Shown: one piece after another, positions 53,646-62,109 of the stretch
How the letters are laid out: every line of letters starts with the position of its first letter
How positions within the stretch are numbered: position 1 is the first letter of the stretch
DNA from: Sphingomonas sp. KRR8
Lineage (GTDB): Bacteria > Pseudomonadota > Alphaproteobacteria > Sphingomonadales > Sphingomonadaceae
NCBI RefSeq assembly: GCF_023559245.1
Contig: NZ_CP097462.1
Span: forward strand, 248,001 to 312,000
Reading direction: 5' to 3'
DNA: 64,000 bases
Notes under the pieces: generated by a model
What the model was told of the DNA's origin: nothing
Seen by the model: the letters and a program-made list of their open reading frames with translations, nothing else
Databases searched by the model: none
Translations under genes and position numbers: made by a program

Positions 53646-54776
53646 ATGACGGTACACACCGACTATTATGAGATGCTCGGGGTCGCCAAGACCGCCGACG
53701 ACCGAACGATCAAGGCTGCCTATCGCAAGCTGGCGATGGAGTGCCATCCCGACCGGCATGGCGGCTGCACCGAGCAGGAAGCCAAGTTCAAGGCGATCAA
53801 CGAGGCCTATGATTGCCTCAAGGATCCGCAAAAGCGCGCGGCCTATGACCGCTTCGGCCATGCCGCCTTCCAGCAGGGTGGCGGCGGCGGCGACCCCTTT
53901 GGCGCGGGCGGGCCCGGGTTCGACGGCTTCTCCGATATCTTCTCGTCAATTTTCGGCGAGTTCATGGACCAGCGCGGCGGTGGACGGCAGAGCGCCGCGC
54001 GCGGGTCAGACCTGCGCTACGATCTTGAGCTCAGCTTCGAGGAAGCGTTCGCCGGCAAGCAGTCGACGATCGAGATCGAGACCCTGCAAGCGTGCGAGCC
54101 GTGCGGCGGTGATGGGTCACGCGGCGAAAGCCGGCCCGAACGCTGCGCCACGTGCGGCGGGCAGGGCAAGGTTCGCGCGCAGCAGGGCTTTTTCGTGGTG
54201 GAGCGGGCATGTCCCACCTGCCACGGCCATGGCGTGACCATCGCCGATCCGTGCCCGCAGTGCGATGGCGAGGGACGCATCCTCAAGCGCCGCCAGCTGT
54301 CGATCAGCATTCCCGCCGGCGTCGACGAGGGTACCCGGATCCGCGTGGCGGGCGAGGGCGAGGCAGGTGTTCGCGGCGCTGCGAACGGCGACCTCTACCT
54401 GTTCGTGCACCTGAAGCGGCACCCGCTGTTCCAGCGCGACGGCACGACGCTGATCGCCGAATGCCCGATCAGCTTCAGCACTGCGGCGCTTGGTGGCAGC
54501 ATCACGGTGCCCGGGATCGACGGTCAGCACATCGAGATCAAGATCCCGGCCGGGATCCAGTCGGGCGACACGCTGCGCCAGCGCGGCGCCGGCATGAGCG
54601 TGGTCAACGGCCGTGGTCGCGGCGATCTCGTCACGCGTATCCTGGTAGAGACTCCGACCAGGCTGTCCGCCAAGCAGAAGGAGCTGCTCTGCCAGTTCCG
54701 TGAGACGGAGACGGGCGAGGAATGCCCGGCGAGCAAGAGTTTCTTCGCCCGGATCAAGGACGCTCTCGGGCACTGA
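53646..54776 (+). CDS. dnaJ: Co-chaperone DnaJ (Hsp40)
   Basis: DnaJ delivers clients to DnaK and stimulates its ATPase. The 376-aa protein has the J domain with HPD at 34-36, a Gly/Phe-rich stretch (FQQGGGGGDPFGAGGPGFDGFSDIF), four CxxCxGxG zinc repeats (CEPCGGDG, CATCGGQG, CPTCHGHG, CPQCDGEG), and the C-terminal substrate and dimer domain. All type I parts are present. No Shine-Dalgarno stands out between the upstream hairpin and the ATG. Confidence 0.98.
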   Translation: MTVHTDYYEMLGVAKTADDRTIKAAYRKLAMECHPDRHGGCTEQEAKFKAINEAYDCLKDPQKRAAYDRFGHAAFQQGGGGGDPFGAGGPGFDGFSDIFSSIFGEFMDQRGGGRQSAARGSDLRYDLELSFEEAFAGKQSTIEIETLQACEPCGGDGSRGESRPERCATCGGQGKVRAQQGFFVVERACPTCHGHGVTIADPCPQCDGEGRILKRRQLSISIPAGVDEGTRIRVAGEGEAGVRGAANGDLYLFVHLKRHPLFQRDGTTLIAECPISFSTAALGGSITVPGIDGQHIEIKIPAGIQSGDTLRQRGAGMSVVNGRGRGDLVTRILVETPTRLSAKQKELLCQFRETETGEECPASKSFFARIKDALGH

Positions 54777-54801
54777 GCCGAGGGTGCCGTTGATTTTCGA
54801 T

Positions 54802-54826
54802 TAACCGCGCGTTTACGCGGTTATTT
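54802..54826 (+). terminator. Hairpin terminator after dnaJ
   Basis: TAACCGCG and CGCGGTTA pair across CGTTTA (8 bp stem, 6 base loop), then TTT. It lies 26 bases after the dnaJ stop, fitting a short intrinsic terminator for the dnaK-dnaJ transcript. The T run is short. Confidence 0.5.
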
Positions 54827-54841
54827 GTGCTATGCTCCCGG

Positions 54842-54883
54842 CGAGCGGCATCTGAACTGCGCTCCCGCACGACGTGCCGCTCG
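54842..54883 (+). promoter_or_regulatory. 5'-UTR stem ahead of the small secreted protein gene
   Basis: CGAGCGGCA (54842-54850) can pair with TGCCGCTCG (54875-54883), a perfect 9-bp stem with a 24-base loop. The Shine-Dalgarno GAAGGGAG starts at the foot of the 3' arm (54883-54890), so the stem borders or limits access to it. Confidence 0.4.
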
Positions 54884-54896
54884 AAGGGAGACTTAT

Positions 54897-55220
54897 ATGC
54901 ATAAGCTCGTCACCTTGGCCGTAATGACTGCCCTCACCGCTGGTATGAGTAGTGCTGCGTTCGCTGGTGAGGTGACTGGGCGGCACATCCGAACCGCGGC
55001 GCCGTTACACTCGAATTCGATTTGCTCTTATTCGGGTTTGGAAGACGGAACCACCCTCGTCGGTTTCGACGAACTGGGTAATCCGATCTTCGTGTTCGAC
55101 ACCCCATACGGCCCGGGGATCGTGCAAACTCCGCATTCTGATGGCGGAATCACTCACCCGCCGGGAATTCCCGGATCGTCGTGCCATGGCGGCTCCAATC
55201 CTGAGAACCCGCCGCTGTAA
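54897..55220 (+). CDS. Small secreted hypothetical protein (107 aa)
   Basis: ATG 54897 follows GAAGGGAGACTTAT. The N-terminus MHKLVTLAVMTALTAGMSSAAFA is a signal peptide cleaved after AFA. The mature part (about 84 aa) has two Cys (SICSYSG and SSCHGGS), a Gly/Pro-rich C-terminus ending GIPGSSCHGGSNPENPPL, and a beta segment TTLVGFDELGNPIFVF. No family is recognised. Its base composition looks less G+C-rich than its neighbours. It is bracketed by two hairpins and is a self-contained unit. Confidence 0.55.
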   Translation: MHKLVTLAVMTALTAGMSSAAFAGEVTGRHIRTAAPLHSNSICSYSGLEDGTTLVGFDELGNPIFVFDTPYGPGIVQTPHSDGGITHPPGIPGSSCHGGSNPENPPL

Positions 55221-55229
55221 AGCTTGAAC

Positions 55230-55257
55230 GAAAGCCTCCGCTTCGGCGGAGGCTTTC
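55230..55257. terminator. Strong terminator hairpin with TTCG loop
   Basis: GAAAGCCTCCGC pairs with GCGGAGGCTTTC through a TTCG tetraloop (12 bp stem). T-containing arm ends lie on both sides, so it can serve the secreted protein gene and the oppositely oriented purB. Confidence 0.8.
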
Positions 55258-55278
55258 CTGTCCGCCGCTCAGGTCGAG

Positions 55279-56601
55279 TCAGCTGCGCCCGAAAACCCGA
55301 CGGAAAATCGTGTCGACTTCGCGCAGGTGATAGCCAAGGTCGAAGCTCTCCTCGAGCTTGGCCGGGGGGATAGCAGCGGTGACCTGTGGGTCGGCCTTGA
55401 GCAGGTCGAGCAGGCTGAGCTTCCCGTCCGATTCCCACACCTTCATCGCGTTGCGCTGGACCAGCGCATAGGCGTCCTCTCGGCTGAGGCCGGCTTGGGT
55501 CAGGGCCAGCAGCACCCGCTGCGAATGGACGAGGCCGCCCATGCGGTCGAGGTTCTTCTGCATCCGCTCGGGGTAGACCAGCAGCTTGTCGATGACGCCG
55601 GTCAGGCGAACCAGGGCGAAGTCGAGCGTGATGGTGGCGTCGGGGCCGATGAACCGCTCGACGGACGAGTGGCTGATGTCCCGCTCATGCCAGAGGGCGA
55701 CATTCTCCAGCGCCGGCACCACCGCCGAGCGGACCATCCGTGCGAGACCGGTCAGGTTCTCGGTCAACACGGGATTGCGCTTGTGCGGCATCGCCGAGCT
55801 GCCTTTCTGCCCGGGCGAGAAATATTCTTCGGCCTCCAGCACCTCGGTGCGCTGCAGGTGGCGGACCTCGGTCGCCAGCCGCTCGATCGACGAGGCGATC
55901 ACGCCCAGGGTCGCGAAGAACATGGCATGGCGGTCGCGCGGGATGACCTGGGTTGAGACCGGCTCGGGCGTAAGGCCAAGTCGCTGCGCGACATGTTCTT
56001 CAACGCGCGGATCGATGTTGGCGAAGGTCCCCACCGCGCCCGAGATGGCGCAGGTCGCGATGTCGGCGCGGGCGGCCTGCAGCCGGACCCTGTTGCGCGC
56101 GAACTCGGCGTGCGCCTGAGCCAGCTTGAGGCCGAAGGTGACCGGCTCGGCATGGATGCCGTGGCTGCGGCCGATGGTTGGGGTGAGCTTGTGCTCGAAG
56201 GCGCGGCGTTCCAGCACGGCAAGTAGCTGGTCGAGGTCGCCGAGCAGGATGTCGGCGGCCTGCGTCAGCTGCACGGCGAGCGCGGTGTCGAGCACGTCGC
56301 TGCTGGTCATGCCCTGGTGCAGGTAGCGCTTTTCCGGGCCGAGCCGCTCACCAACCCAGGTCAGGAAGGCGATCACGTCGTGCTTGGTCACGGCCTCGAT
56401 CGCGTCGATGGCCGGCACGTCGACCGGGTCGATGATCTTGGACGCGTGGGCAGCGACGATTTTCTGGGCGTCCTGGGCCGGGATCATGCCGATCTGGCCC
56501 ATCGCCTCGGCGGCGTAGACTTCGATATCCCACCAGATGCGGAAGCGGTTTTCCGACTCCCAGATGGCAGTCATGGCGGGACGGGAATAACGGGGGACCA
56601 T
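55279..56601 (-). CDS. purB: Adenylosuccinate lyase
   Basis: PurB splits fumarate from SAICAR and adenylosuccinate in purine synthesis. The 440-aa protein starts MVPRYSRPAMTAIWE and carries TSSDVLDTA, GRSHGIHAEP with the catalytic His, and the family signature GSSAMPHKRNP. ATG 56601 is chosen by family start (MVPRYS), not the longer frame to 56652. It stands alone and is divergent from the DJ-1 family gene. Confidence 0.97.
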   Translation of the reverse strand: MVPRYSRPAMTAIWESENRFRIWWDIEVYAAEAMGQIGMIPAQDAQKIVAAHASKIIDPVDVPAIDAIEAVTKHDVIAFLTWVGERLGPEKRYLHQGMTSSDVLDTALAVQLTQAADILLGDLDQLLAVLERRAFEHKLTPTIGRSHGIHAEPVTFGLKLAQAHAEFARNRVRLQAARADIATCAISGAVGTFANIDPRVEEHVAQRLGLTPEPVSTQVIPRDRHAMFFATLGVIASSIERLATEVRHLQRTEVLEAEEYFSPGQKGSSAMPHKRNPVLTENLTGLARMVRSAVVPALENVALWHERDISHSSVERFIGPDATITLDFALVRLTGVIDKLLVYPERMQKNLDRMGGLVHSQRVLLALTQAGLSREDAYALVQRNAMKVWESDGKLSLLDLLKADPQVTAAIPPAKLEESFDLGYHLREVDTIFRRVFGRS

Positions 56602-56725
56602 GGCGCGGGCGCCTAGCAGGGGCAGGCGGAAACGACAATCGGACGGGCGCACTGGAAAGGTGGAGTTGCCACCCTATCTGCTCGCTTGGGGCGGGCAGAC
56701 GTATTTCGCGGGAGTGTGCACCGAC

Positions 56726-57427
56726 ATGAAGATCCTGATGGTTCTCACCAGCCATGACCAGCTGGGCGACACCGGCAAGAAGACCGGCTTCTGGCTCGAG
56801 GAGTTCGCCGCCCCTTTTTACGTCCTCAAGGACGCGGGGCATCAAATCACGCTCGCGAGCCCCAAGGGCGGGCAGCCGCCGCTCGACCCCAAGAGCGACG
56901 AGCCCGACGCGCAGACCGATGCGACCAAGCGCTTCAAGGGCGACGCGCAGGCGCAGCAGCAGTTGGCCTCGACCAAGAGGCTCGACGAGGTGTCGGCGAG
57001 TGAGTTCGACGCGGTCTTCTATCCCGGCGGACATGGTCCGTTGTGGGACCTGGCGGAGGATCCCAAATCCAAAGCGATCATCGAGGAGACCCTTCGTGCC
57101 GACAGGCCGGTGGCTTTGGTCTGCCACGCTCCCGCCGTGCTCAAAACCGTCATGGCAGAGGATGGGCAGCCGCTCGCCAGGGGCAAGCGCGTGACCGGCT
57201 TCACCAATGAGGAAGAGGAAGCGGTCGGGTTGACGAAGGTGGTGCCGTTCCTGCTGGAAGACATGCTCAAGGAGCAAGGCGCCGAGTACAGCAAGGTCGA
57301 CGCCTTCAAGCCGCACGTGGCGGTCGACGGCAAGCTGATCACCGGCCAGAACCCGTCGTCGAGCGAACCAGCGGCCGAGGCGCTGCTAGAGGTGCTGTCA
57401 CACCATCGCGAGCCGGCGGTGGCCTGA
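56726..57427 (+). CDS. DJ-1/PfpI-family protein (glyoxalase III/Hsp31-like)
   Basis: The 233-aa product begins MKILMVLTSHDQLGDTGKKTGFWLEEF, with the Glu pair at 25-26, and has PGGHGPLWDLAED and the nucleophile elbow VCHAP (Cys133, His134). This is the class I glutamine amidotransferase-like fold of ThiJ/PfpI proteins, with members acting as glyoxalase III or chaperone against methylglyoxal and stress. Length suits the Hsp31-like subgroup. An open frame to 56600 lacks a start motif. Confidence 0.88.
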   Translation: MKILMVLTSHDQLGDTGKKTGFWLEEFAAPFYVLKDAGHQITLASPKGGQPPLDPKSDEPDAQTDATKRFKGDAQAQQQLASTKRLDEVSASEFDAVFYPGGHGPLWDLAEDPKSKAIIEETLRADRPVALVCHAPAVLKTVMAEDGQPLARGKRVTGFTNEEEEAVGLTKVVPFLLEDMLKEQGAEYSKVDAFKPHVAVDGKLITGQNPSSSEPAAEALLEVLSHHREPAVA

Positions 57428-57470
57428 CGAGTTCAGTGGCTGGCGGCGGCTTTGGTCCGTCGCCAACCGC

Positions 57471-58151
57471 TTACATCAGGCCCTGCGCACGGAGGCTTGT
57501 GCGGCCCTGAGTTCCGACAATGACGTGGTCGTGCACGGCGACTTTCATGTGGCGGCCGGCTTCGACGAGGTCGTGAGTGAGGCGGATGTCCGCACGGCTT
57601 GGCGTTGGGTCGCCGCTGGGATGGTTATGCACGATGATGATGGCGCTGGCGCCCAGCGCGATGGCACGCGCGATCACTTCGCGGACGTGAACGGCCGCTT
57701 CGTCAACGGAGCCCGTCCACAGCGCCTCATTCGACAGCAGCATGTTCTTGGCGTTGAGGAATAGCACCCGCACCTGTTCGATGGTGAGGTGGGCCATGGT
57801 CGCCTGGAGATAGTCGCCCAACGCCTCCCAATTGGAAAGCAGGGGGCGTTCCTCGACCCGGGTTTCGAGCAGGCGCTGGGCCGTTGCCCGGGCGATGGCG
57901 AGCGCGCCAACCACCGCTTCGGACAGGCCTTCGCGCAACAGCACTTCGGGTGGGGTATCAAGCAGTCGGCCAAAGCCGCCGTAAGTCTCCAGCAGCTGTT
58001 TGGCCCGCGCCTTGGTGTCGACGCGCGGCAGGCCGGTGGTCAGCAGATATTCAACCAGCTCATGGTCAAGCAATGCGTCGCCGCCGCCGTTCAGCAGCCG
58101 TTGCCGAAGGCGCGCGCGATGCCCATCGGCGCCATTCGGCTTGTCGCCCAT
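57471..58151 (-). CDS. radC: RadC family protein (JAMM domain)
   Basis: The 226-aa protein has a short helix-hairpin-helix N-terminus and a C-terminal MPN/JAMM domain with HNHPSGDPTPSRAD (His175, His177, Asp188), metal ligands typical of YkfG/RadC. The role in repair is not proven for the family. ATG 58151 is set by family start; upstream frame to 58475 overlaps the ydbH region and is rejected. Confidence 0.92.
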   Translation of the reverse strand: MGDKPNGADGHRARLRQRLLNGGGDALLDHELVEYLLTTGLPRVDTKARAKQLLETYGGFGRLLDTPPEVLLREGLSEAVVGALAIARATAQRLLETRVEERPLLSNWEALGDYLQATMAHLTIEQVRVLFLNAKNMLLSNEALWTGSVDEAAVHVREVIARAIALGASAIIIVHNHPSGDPTPSRADIRLTHDLVEAGRHMKVAVHDHVIVGTQGRTSLRAQGLM

Positions 58152-58262
58152 AAGTGACAGGTTAAGGGCAAAGCCGCAGCGGTTGCAACCGTGATCATGC
58201 CGTCTGCGGAACGGCTCGGCTTCACCGAGGTTTGAAGGGGTGATGAGGATCGACACCAGCGA

Positions 58263-61200
58263 ATGACCGAGCGGCCAGAGGATGTTGGGCCTGCTGAGTC
58301 GCGTGTCGTCATTGAGCGTCGGCGGCGCTGGCCGCGGCTGCTTGGCTTTCTGCTGCTCGGCCTTCTGGTCCTGCTGGCGATCGCCGTTGCCTTCGTATGG
58401 ATCCAACGGCGGCCGATCGCGTCCGACATCCTTGCTCGTGAGCTGCGCAAGCGCGGGGTGCAGGCGACCTACCACTTGGATCGGGTCGGCCTTCGCACGC
58501 AGCAGGTCAGCAACTTGGTCATCGGAGACCCCAGGCGGCCGGATCTCACCGCCCGGGTGGCGCAGGTCCAGATGCGGATCCTGCTCAACGGGCGGGTCGA
58601 AATCTACCGGGTCGCGGCCCGAGGCGTGCGGCTGAACGGCCGGGTGGTCGGCAACAAGGTAAGCTGGGGCCAGGTCGACAATCTCCTCCCTCAGCCGTCC
58701 ACGCCCGGCAAGCCGTTCAGCCTCCCCGACATCACCGTCGATATCGCGGACGCGTCCATTTCGCTGGCAACGCCGTTCGGACCGCTTGGCGTGGCAATCG
58801 AGGGCGCGGGCAACCTTACCGGTGGCTTCAAGGGCCGGCTGGCGGCGTCCAGCCCGCGGCTGGCACCGGGACGCTGCAGCCTTGACGGAATGCGGGCGCA
58901 GGTGGCGGTGGCGGTCACGGCACGCCGACCGCAGGTCAGCGGGCCGGTGTCGGCGGCAAGCTTCACCTGTCCCAAGAGCAACATCGTCGTGGCTCAGCCG
59001 CGGCTGGATGTGGACGTGTCCTTCAGCGAGGCCTTCGAACGGTTCCTTGGCAAGTCACGAGTGAGCGCCGCCGGCGTGCGCGCCGGGGTGAACGCGCTGG
59101 CGGGCATGAATGGCGAAGTCAGCGTCGCTGGCGACCCGACGCGCGCGCTGGGCAAGATCAACGTCTCGGCACTCGGCGCCCGGTTGGCCGAGGTAACCGC
59201 CGCCAGGACGCGTCTGAACGGCAGCTACCTGCTGAATGCCCGGCGCGGCGAGATCACGCTGGTGTCGGACTATGCGGCGCAGGGCGTCAGCCTGTCCCCG
59301 TCGCTGACGGCAGGATTCACGGGCGCGCTGAGCGGGGCGAAGGGTACGCCGATCGAGCCGCTCGCCGGCGCGCTTCGTCAGGCGGTCGGCAATGCCACCC
59401 GCGACATGGCCGCCAACGGATCGCTGCGGCTGGTGAACTTCGCCGGCGGCGGTGCGGTTCGGGTCGAGACCGCCAACGTGCGAAGCGCGAGCGGGGCGCG
59501 GGTGCAGGTCTCTGGCGGCGACGGAATCACCTATTACTGGCCCGGCAATCGGCTGCGGATCGACGGCAATATCGCGACCCAAGGCGGAGGTCTGCCGACG
59601 GCACGGGTGGCGCTGGTCAATCCGCGTCGCGGCGGCCCGATCAGCGGCCGGGCGGAGATCGCGCCTTATGCGGCGGGCGGGGCGCGGCTGGCGCTGGCAC
59701 CCATCACTTTCGCGGCGCAGCGCGACGGCGGAACGGCGATCAGCACGGTGGCGCTGCTCGATGGGCCGCTGGCCGGTGGAACGATCAAGGGCCTGCGGGT
59801 TCCGGTCAACGGCAGCCTTGGGCCCGGTCAAGCGCTCGAGTTCGGCCGCGGCTGCACGCCGCTGAGCTTCACGTCGTTGACGCTCGGCTCACTTCAGCTC
59901 GGGCGGACCAGCTTGCCGATCTGCGCGACCGGACGAGCGATCCTCACCCGGCAGAGCGACGGTGGTATCGCCCTGCGCGCCTTCACCAACCAGTTCGCGC
60001 TGGCCGGACGGCTCGGCAACTCGCCCTTCATGGCGCGGGCGAGCCGGGCGGCGATGGTCGGCTCGCGCGGCTTCGACTTCGACAATCTGCGCGCACGCCT
60101 CGGTAACCCGGCGGCGCCGATCCTGCTCAACGCCACCGATCTCAAGGGCAACTTCGCGGGCGGCGCCATCGCAGGCACGTTCACCGGCGGCGATGGACTG
60201 ATCGGCAAGGTGCCGCTCAAGATGACCGAGGCCAGGGGGAACTGGCGTTTCGGAGGCGGACGGCTGGCGGTGAATGGCGGGCTGACCGTCAACGACATCG
60301 GTGCCGACCCGCCGCGCTTCTACGCGCTGCGCAGCAACGACTTCCGCTTCCTCCTCGCCAACGATCTGATCACCGCTGGCGGATCGCTGCGTCAGCCCGC
60401 GACGGGCGCGCTGGTGACCAATGTCGAAATTCGTCACCGGCTCTCTAGCGGCGTGGGCGGCGCTACCCTCGACGTGCCCGGTATTCGCTTCGCCACCGGC
60501 GGGCTCCAGCCCGAGCAGCTGACCAGACTGAGCGAAGGCGTGATCGCCCTCGTCAACGGGGAGGTGCATGGCCGCGGCCAGATCAACTGGAACGGGACCA
60601 GTGTCAGCTCGACGGGCTCCTTCACGACCGACAACATGGACCTCGCCGCCGCGTTCGGCCCGGTGACCGGGCTCAAGGGCACGGTCAACTTCACCGACCT
60701 GCTCGGCCTGGAGACCGCGCCGGGGCAGACGATCAGCATCGCCAGCCTGAACCCGGGCATCGAGGTGCTGAACGGCACCGTCCGCTACCAGCTGCTGCCA
60801 GGCCAGCTGGTCAAGATCGAGGAAGGGCGCTGGCCGTTCATGGGCGGCACGCTGATCCTTCAGGAGACGGTGCTCAATCTCGGCAAGCCCAGCGCCAAGC
60901 GGCTGACCTTCCGGGTCGAGGGGCTGGACGCCAACCAGTTCGTGCAGAGTTTCGGCTTCAAGGAGATCGCGGCCGAAGGCGTGTTCGACGGCGTGCTGCC
61001 GATGATCTTCGACGAGAATGGCGGCCGCATCGTCGGCGGGCGGCTCGACAGCCGGTCGCCGGGCGGGCGGTTGAGCTACAATGGCGTGGTCAACAAGGCG
61101 AACCTGGGCATGGCCGGGAACCTTGCGTTCAACGCGCTGCGTGACCTTCGCTTCCGGTCGATGATCATCCGCCTGGACGGCGACCTGGCGGGTGAGTTCG

Positions 61201-61490
61201 GAACCCGGCTCACGGTCGATGGCGTGTCGCTGGCCGGCAGCACCGGCACCCAGCGCCTGATCCGGCGCGTGTTCGACGTGCCGCTGAAATTCAACGTCAG
61301 CATCCGCGGGCCTTTCCGCGCGCTGATCAACATGGCCAAGTCCATGCGTGACCCGCGCGACCTCATCTCGACGACGCTCGACGTGCCGGTCACCGGCCCG
61401 GGAATCGTCAGCGAAGTGCGCCGCAAGGAAGAAGAATCTACCCAGACCCAGACGCCCGTCGAACAAACGACGGCCAGCCCGAAGAGGTGA
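58263..61490 (+). CDS. ydbH: YdbH/AsmA-like inner-membrane-anchored transport protein
   Basis: The 1075-aa protein has one membrane anchor (residues 24-48, LLGFLLLGLLVLLAIAVAFVW) and a long beta-strand periplasmic part rich in Gly, Asn, Ser and Thr, ending with LKFNVSIRGPFRALINMAKSM, the YdbH C-terminal domain. In E. coli YdbH and YnbE form a bridge for phospholipid traffic between membranes. The next two genes are YnbE- and YdbL-like, so the operon is conserved. Residues 870-1000 (GGTLILQETVLNLGKPSAKRLTF, LDGVLPMIFDENGGRIVGG) match the usual conserved block. Confidence 0.85.
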   Translation: MTERPEDVGPAESRVVIERRRRWPRLLGFLLLGLLVLLAIAVAFVWIQRRPIASDILARELRKRGVQATYHLDRVGLRTQQVSNLVIGDPRRPDLTARVAQVQMRILLNGRVEIYRVAARGVRLNGRVVGNKVSWGQVDNLLPQPSTPGKPFSLPDITVDIADASISLATPFGPLGVAIEGAGNLTGGFKGRLAASSPRLAPGRCSLDGMRAQVAVAVTARRPQVSGPVSAASFTCPKSNIVVAQPRLDVDVSFSEAFERFLGKSRVSAAGVRAGVNALAGMNGEVSVAGDPTRALGKINVSALGARLAEVTAARTRLNGSYLLNARRGEITLVSDYAAQGVSLSPSLTAGFTGALSGAKGTPIEPLAGALRQAVGNATRDMAANGSLRLVNFAGGGAVRVETANVRSASGARVQVSGGDGITYYWPGNRLRIDGNIATQGGGLPTARVALVNPRRGGPISGRAEIAPYAAGGARLALAPITFAAQRDGGTAISTVALLDGPLAGGTIKGLRVPVNGSLGPGQALEFGRGCTPLSFTSLTLGSLQLGRTSLPICATGRAILTRQSDGGIALRAFTNQFALAGRLGNSPFMARASRAAMVGSRGFDFDNLRARLGNPAAPILLNATDLKGNFAGGAIAGTFTGGDGLIGKVPLKMTEARGNWRFGGGRLAVNGGLTVNDIGADPPRFYALRSNDFRFLLANDLITAGGSLRQPATGALVTNVEIRHRLSSGVGGATLDVPGIRFATGGLQPEQLTRLSEGVIALVNGEVHGRGQINWNGTSVSSTGSFTTDNMDLAAAFGPVTGLKGTVNFTDLLGLETAPGQTISIASLNPGIEVLNGTVRYQLLPGQLVKIEEGRWPFMGGTLILQETVLNLGKPSAKRLTFRVEGLDANQFVQSFGFKEIAAEGVFDGVLPMIFDENGGRIVGGRLDSRSPGGRLSYNGVVNKANLGMAGNLAFNALRDLRFRSMIIRLDGDLAGEFGTRLTVDGVSLAGSTGTQRLIRRVFDVPLKFNVSIRGPFRALINMAKSMRDPRDLISTTLDVPVTGPGIVSEVRRKEEESTQTQTPVEQTTASPKR

Positions 61491-61495
61491 AGCCC

Positions 61496-61735
61496 ATGAT
61501 CCCCCGCCGACCCCTGCTCGCCGCCGGAGCGCTGATCCCGGCGCTGTCCGGATGCATCAGCGTCAAGACTCCGGACAAGCCGATCGAGATCAACCTCAAC
61601 GTCGCCATCCGCCAGGAGGTGGTGGTCCGGATGCAGAAGGACGTCGAGCAGCTCATCAACCAGAACCCGGAGGCCTTTCCGACCCGGCCGGGTCCGGCCA
61701 CGCCGCCGGCGACCAAACCAGTTCCGAAGCCCTGA
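61496..61735 (+). CDS. ynbE: YnbE-like lipoprotein
   Basis: The 79-aa product has a lipobox (IPALSGC, Cys18) and the YnbE core KPIEINLNVAIRQEVVVRMQKDVEQLIN, so it is an outer-membrane lipoprotein partner of YdbH. The tail is Pro/Lys-rich (FPTRPGPATPPATKPVPKP). ATG 61496 with GAAGAGGTGAAG ahead is preferred; GTG 61487 in the YdbH stop is an alternative. Its stop overlaps the ydbL start by one base. Confidence 0.9.
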   Translation: MIPRRPLLAAGALIPALSGCISVKTPDKPIEINLNVAIRQEVVVRMQKDVEQLINQNPEAFPTRPGPATPPATKPVPKP

Positions 61736-62109
61736 TGCGGCGGCTTGTCCTTGCCGGCCTGGCCCTGACCGCCACTCCGCTGGCCGCGCAGGGGGCCAGC
61801 GCTCTGCTCCAGGCCCAGGCGCAGGGAGTGATCGGCGAACGCTACGACGGTTACCTCGGTTACGTCCGGCAGCCGGACAGCAATGCGGCGCGCGTCCAGG
61901 CGGAAGCGGTGAACATCCGCCGTCGCGCGCTCTACACCCGGTTCGGGACCGAGCACCGAATCAGCCCGCAGGACGTGGGGATCACCGCGGCGTGCACAAC
62001 CCTGTCGCGGGTCGAAGTCGGCGAGGCCTACATGCTGGCCGACGGCGTGTGGCGGATTCGGTCCGCCGGTCAGCCGGCGCCGGTGCCGGCCTATTGCACT
62101 GGCGGCTGA
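61735..62109 (+). CDS. ydbL: YdbL family (DUF1318) periplasmic protein
   Basis: The 124-aa product has a signal peptide (MRRLVLAGLALTATPLAAQ) and the DUF1318 core GVIGERYDGYLGYVRQPD, VQAEAVNIRRRALYTRF, then a variable region with two Cys and a late ADGVWRIRS. It is the third gene of the YdbH-YnbE-YdbL unit and would act in the periplasm as a regulator or partner. Its last 19 bp overlap the convergent gene at 62091. Confidence 0.9.
   Translation: MRRLVLAGLALTATPLAAQGASALLQAQAQGVIGERYDGYLGYVRQPDSNAARVQAEAVNIRRRALYTRFGTEHRISPQDVGITAACTTLSRVEVGEAYMLADGVWRIRSAGQPAPVPAYCTGG

Noticed and set aside
59889..61466. 525-codon minus-strand frame opposite ydbH
   Set aside because: Shadow frame; ydbH on the plus strand has consistent domain features.
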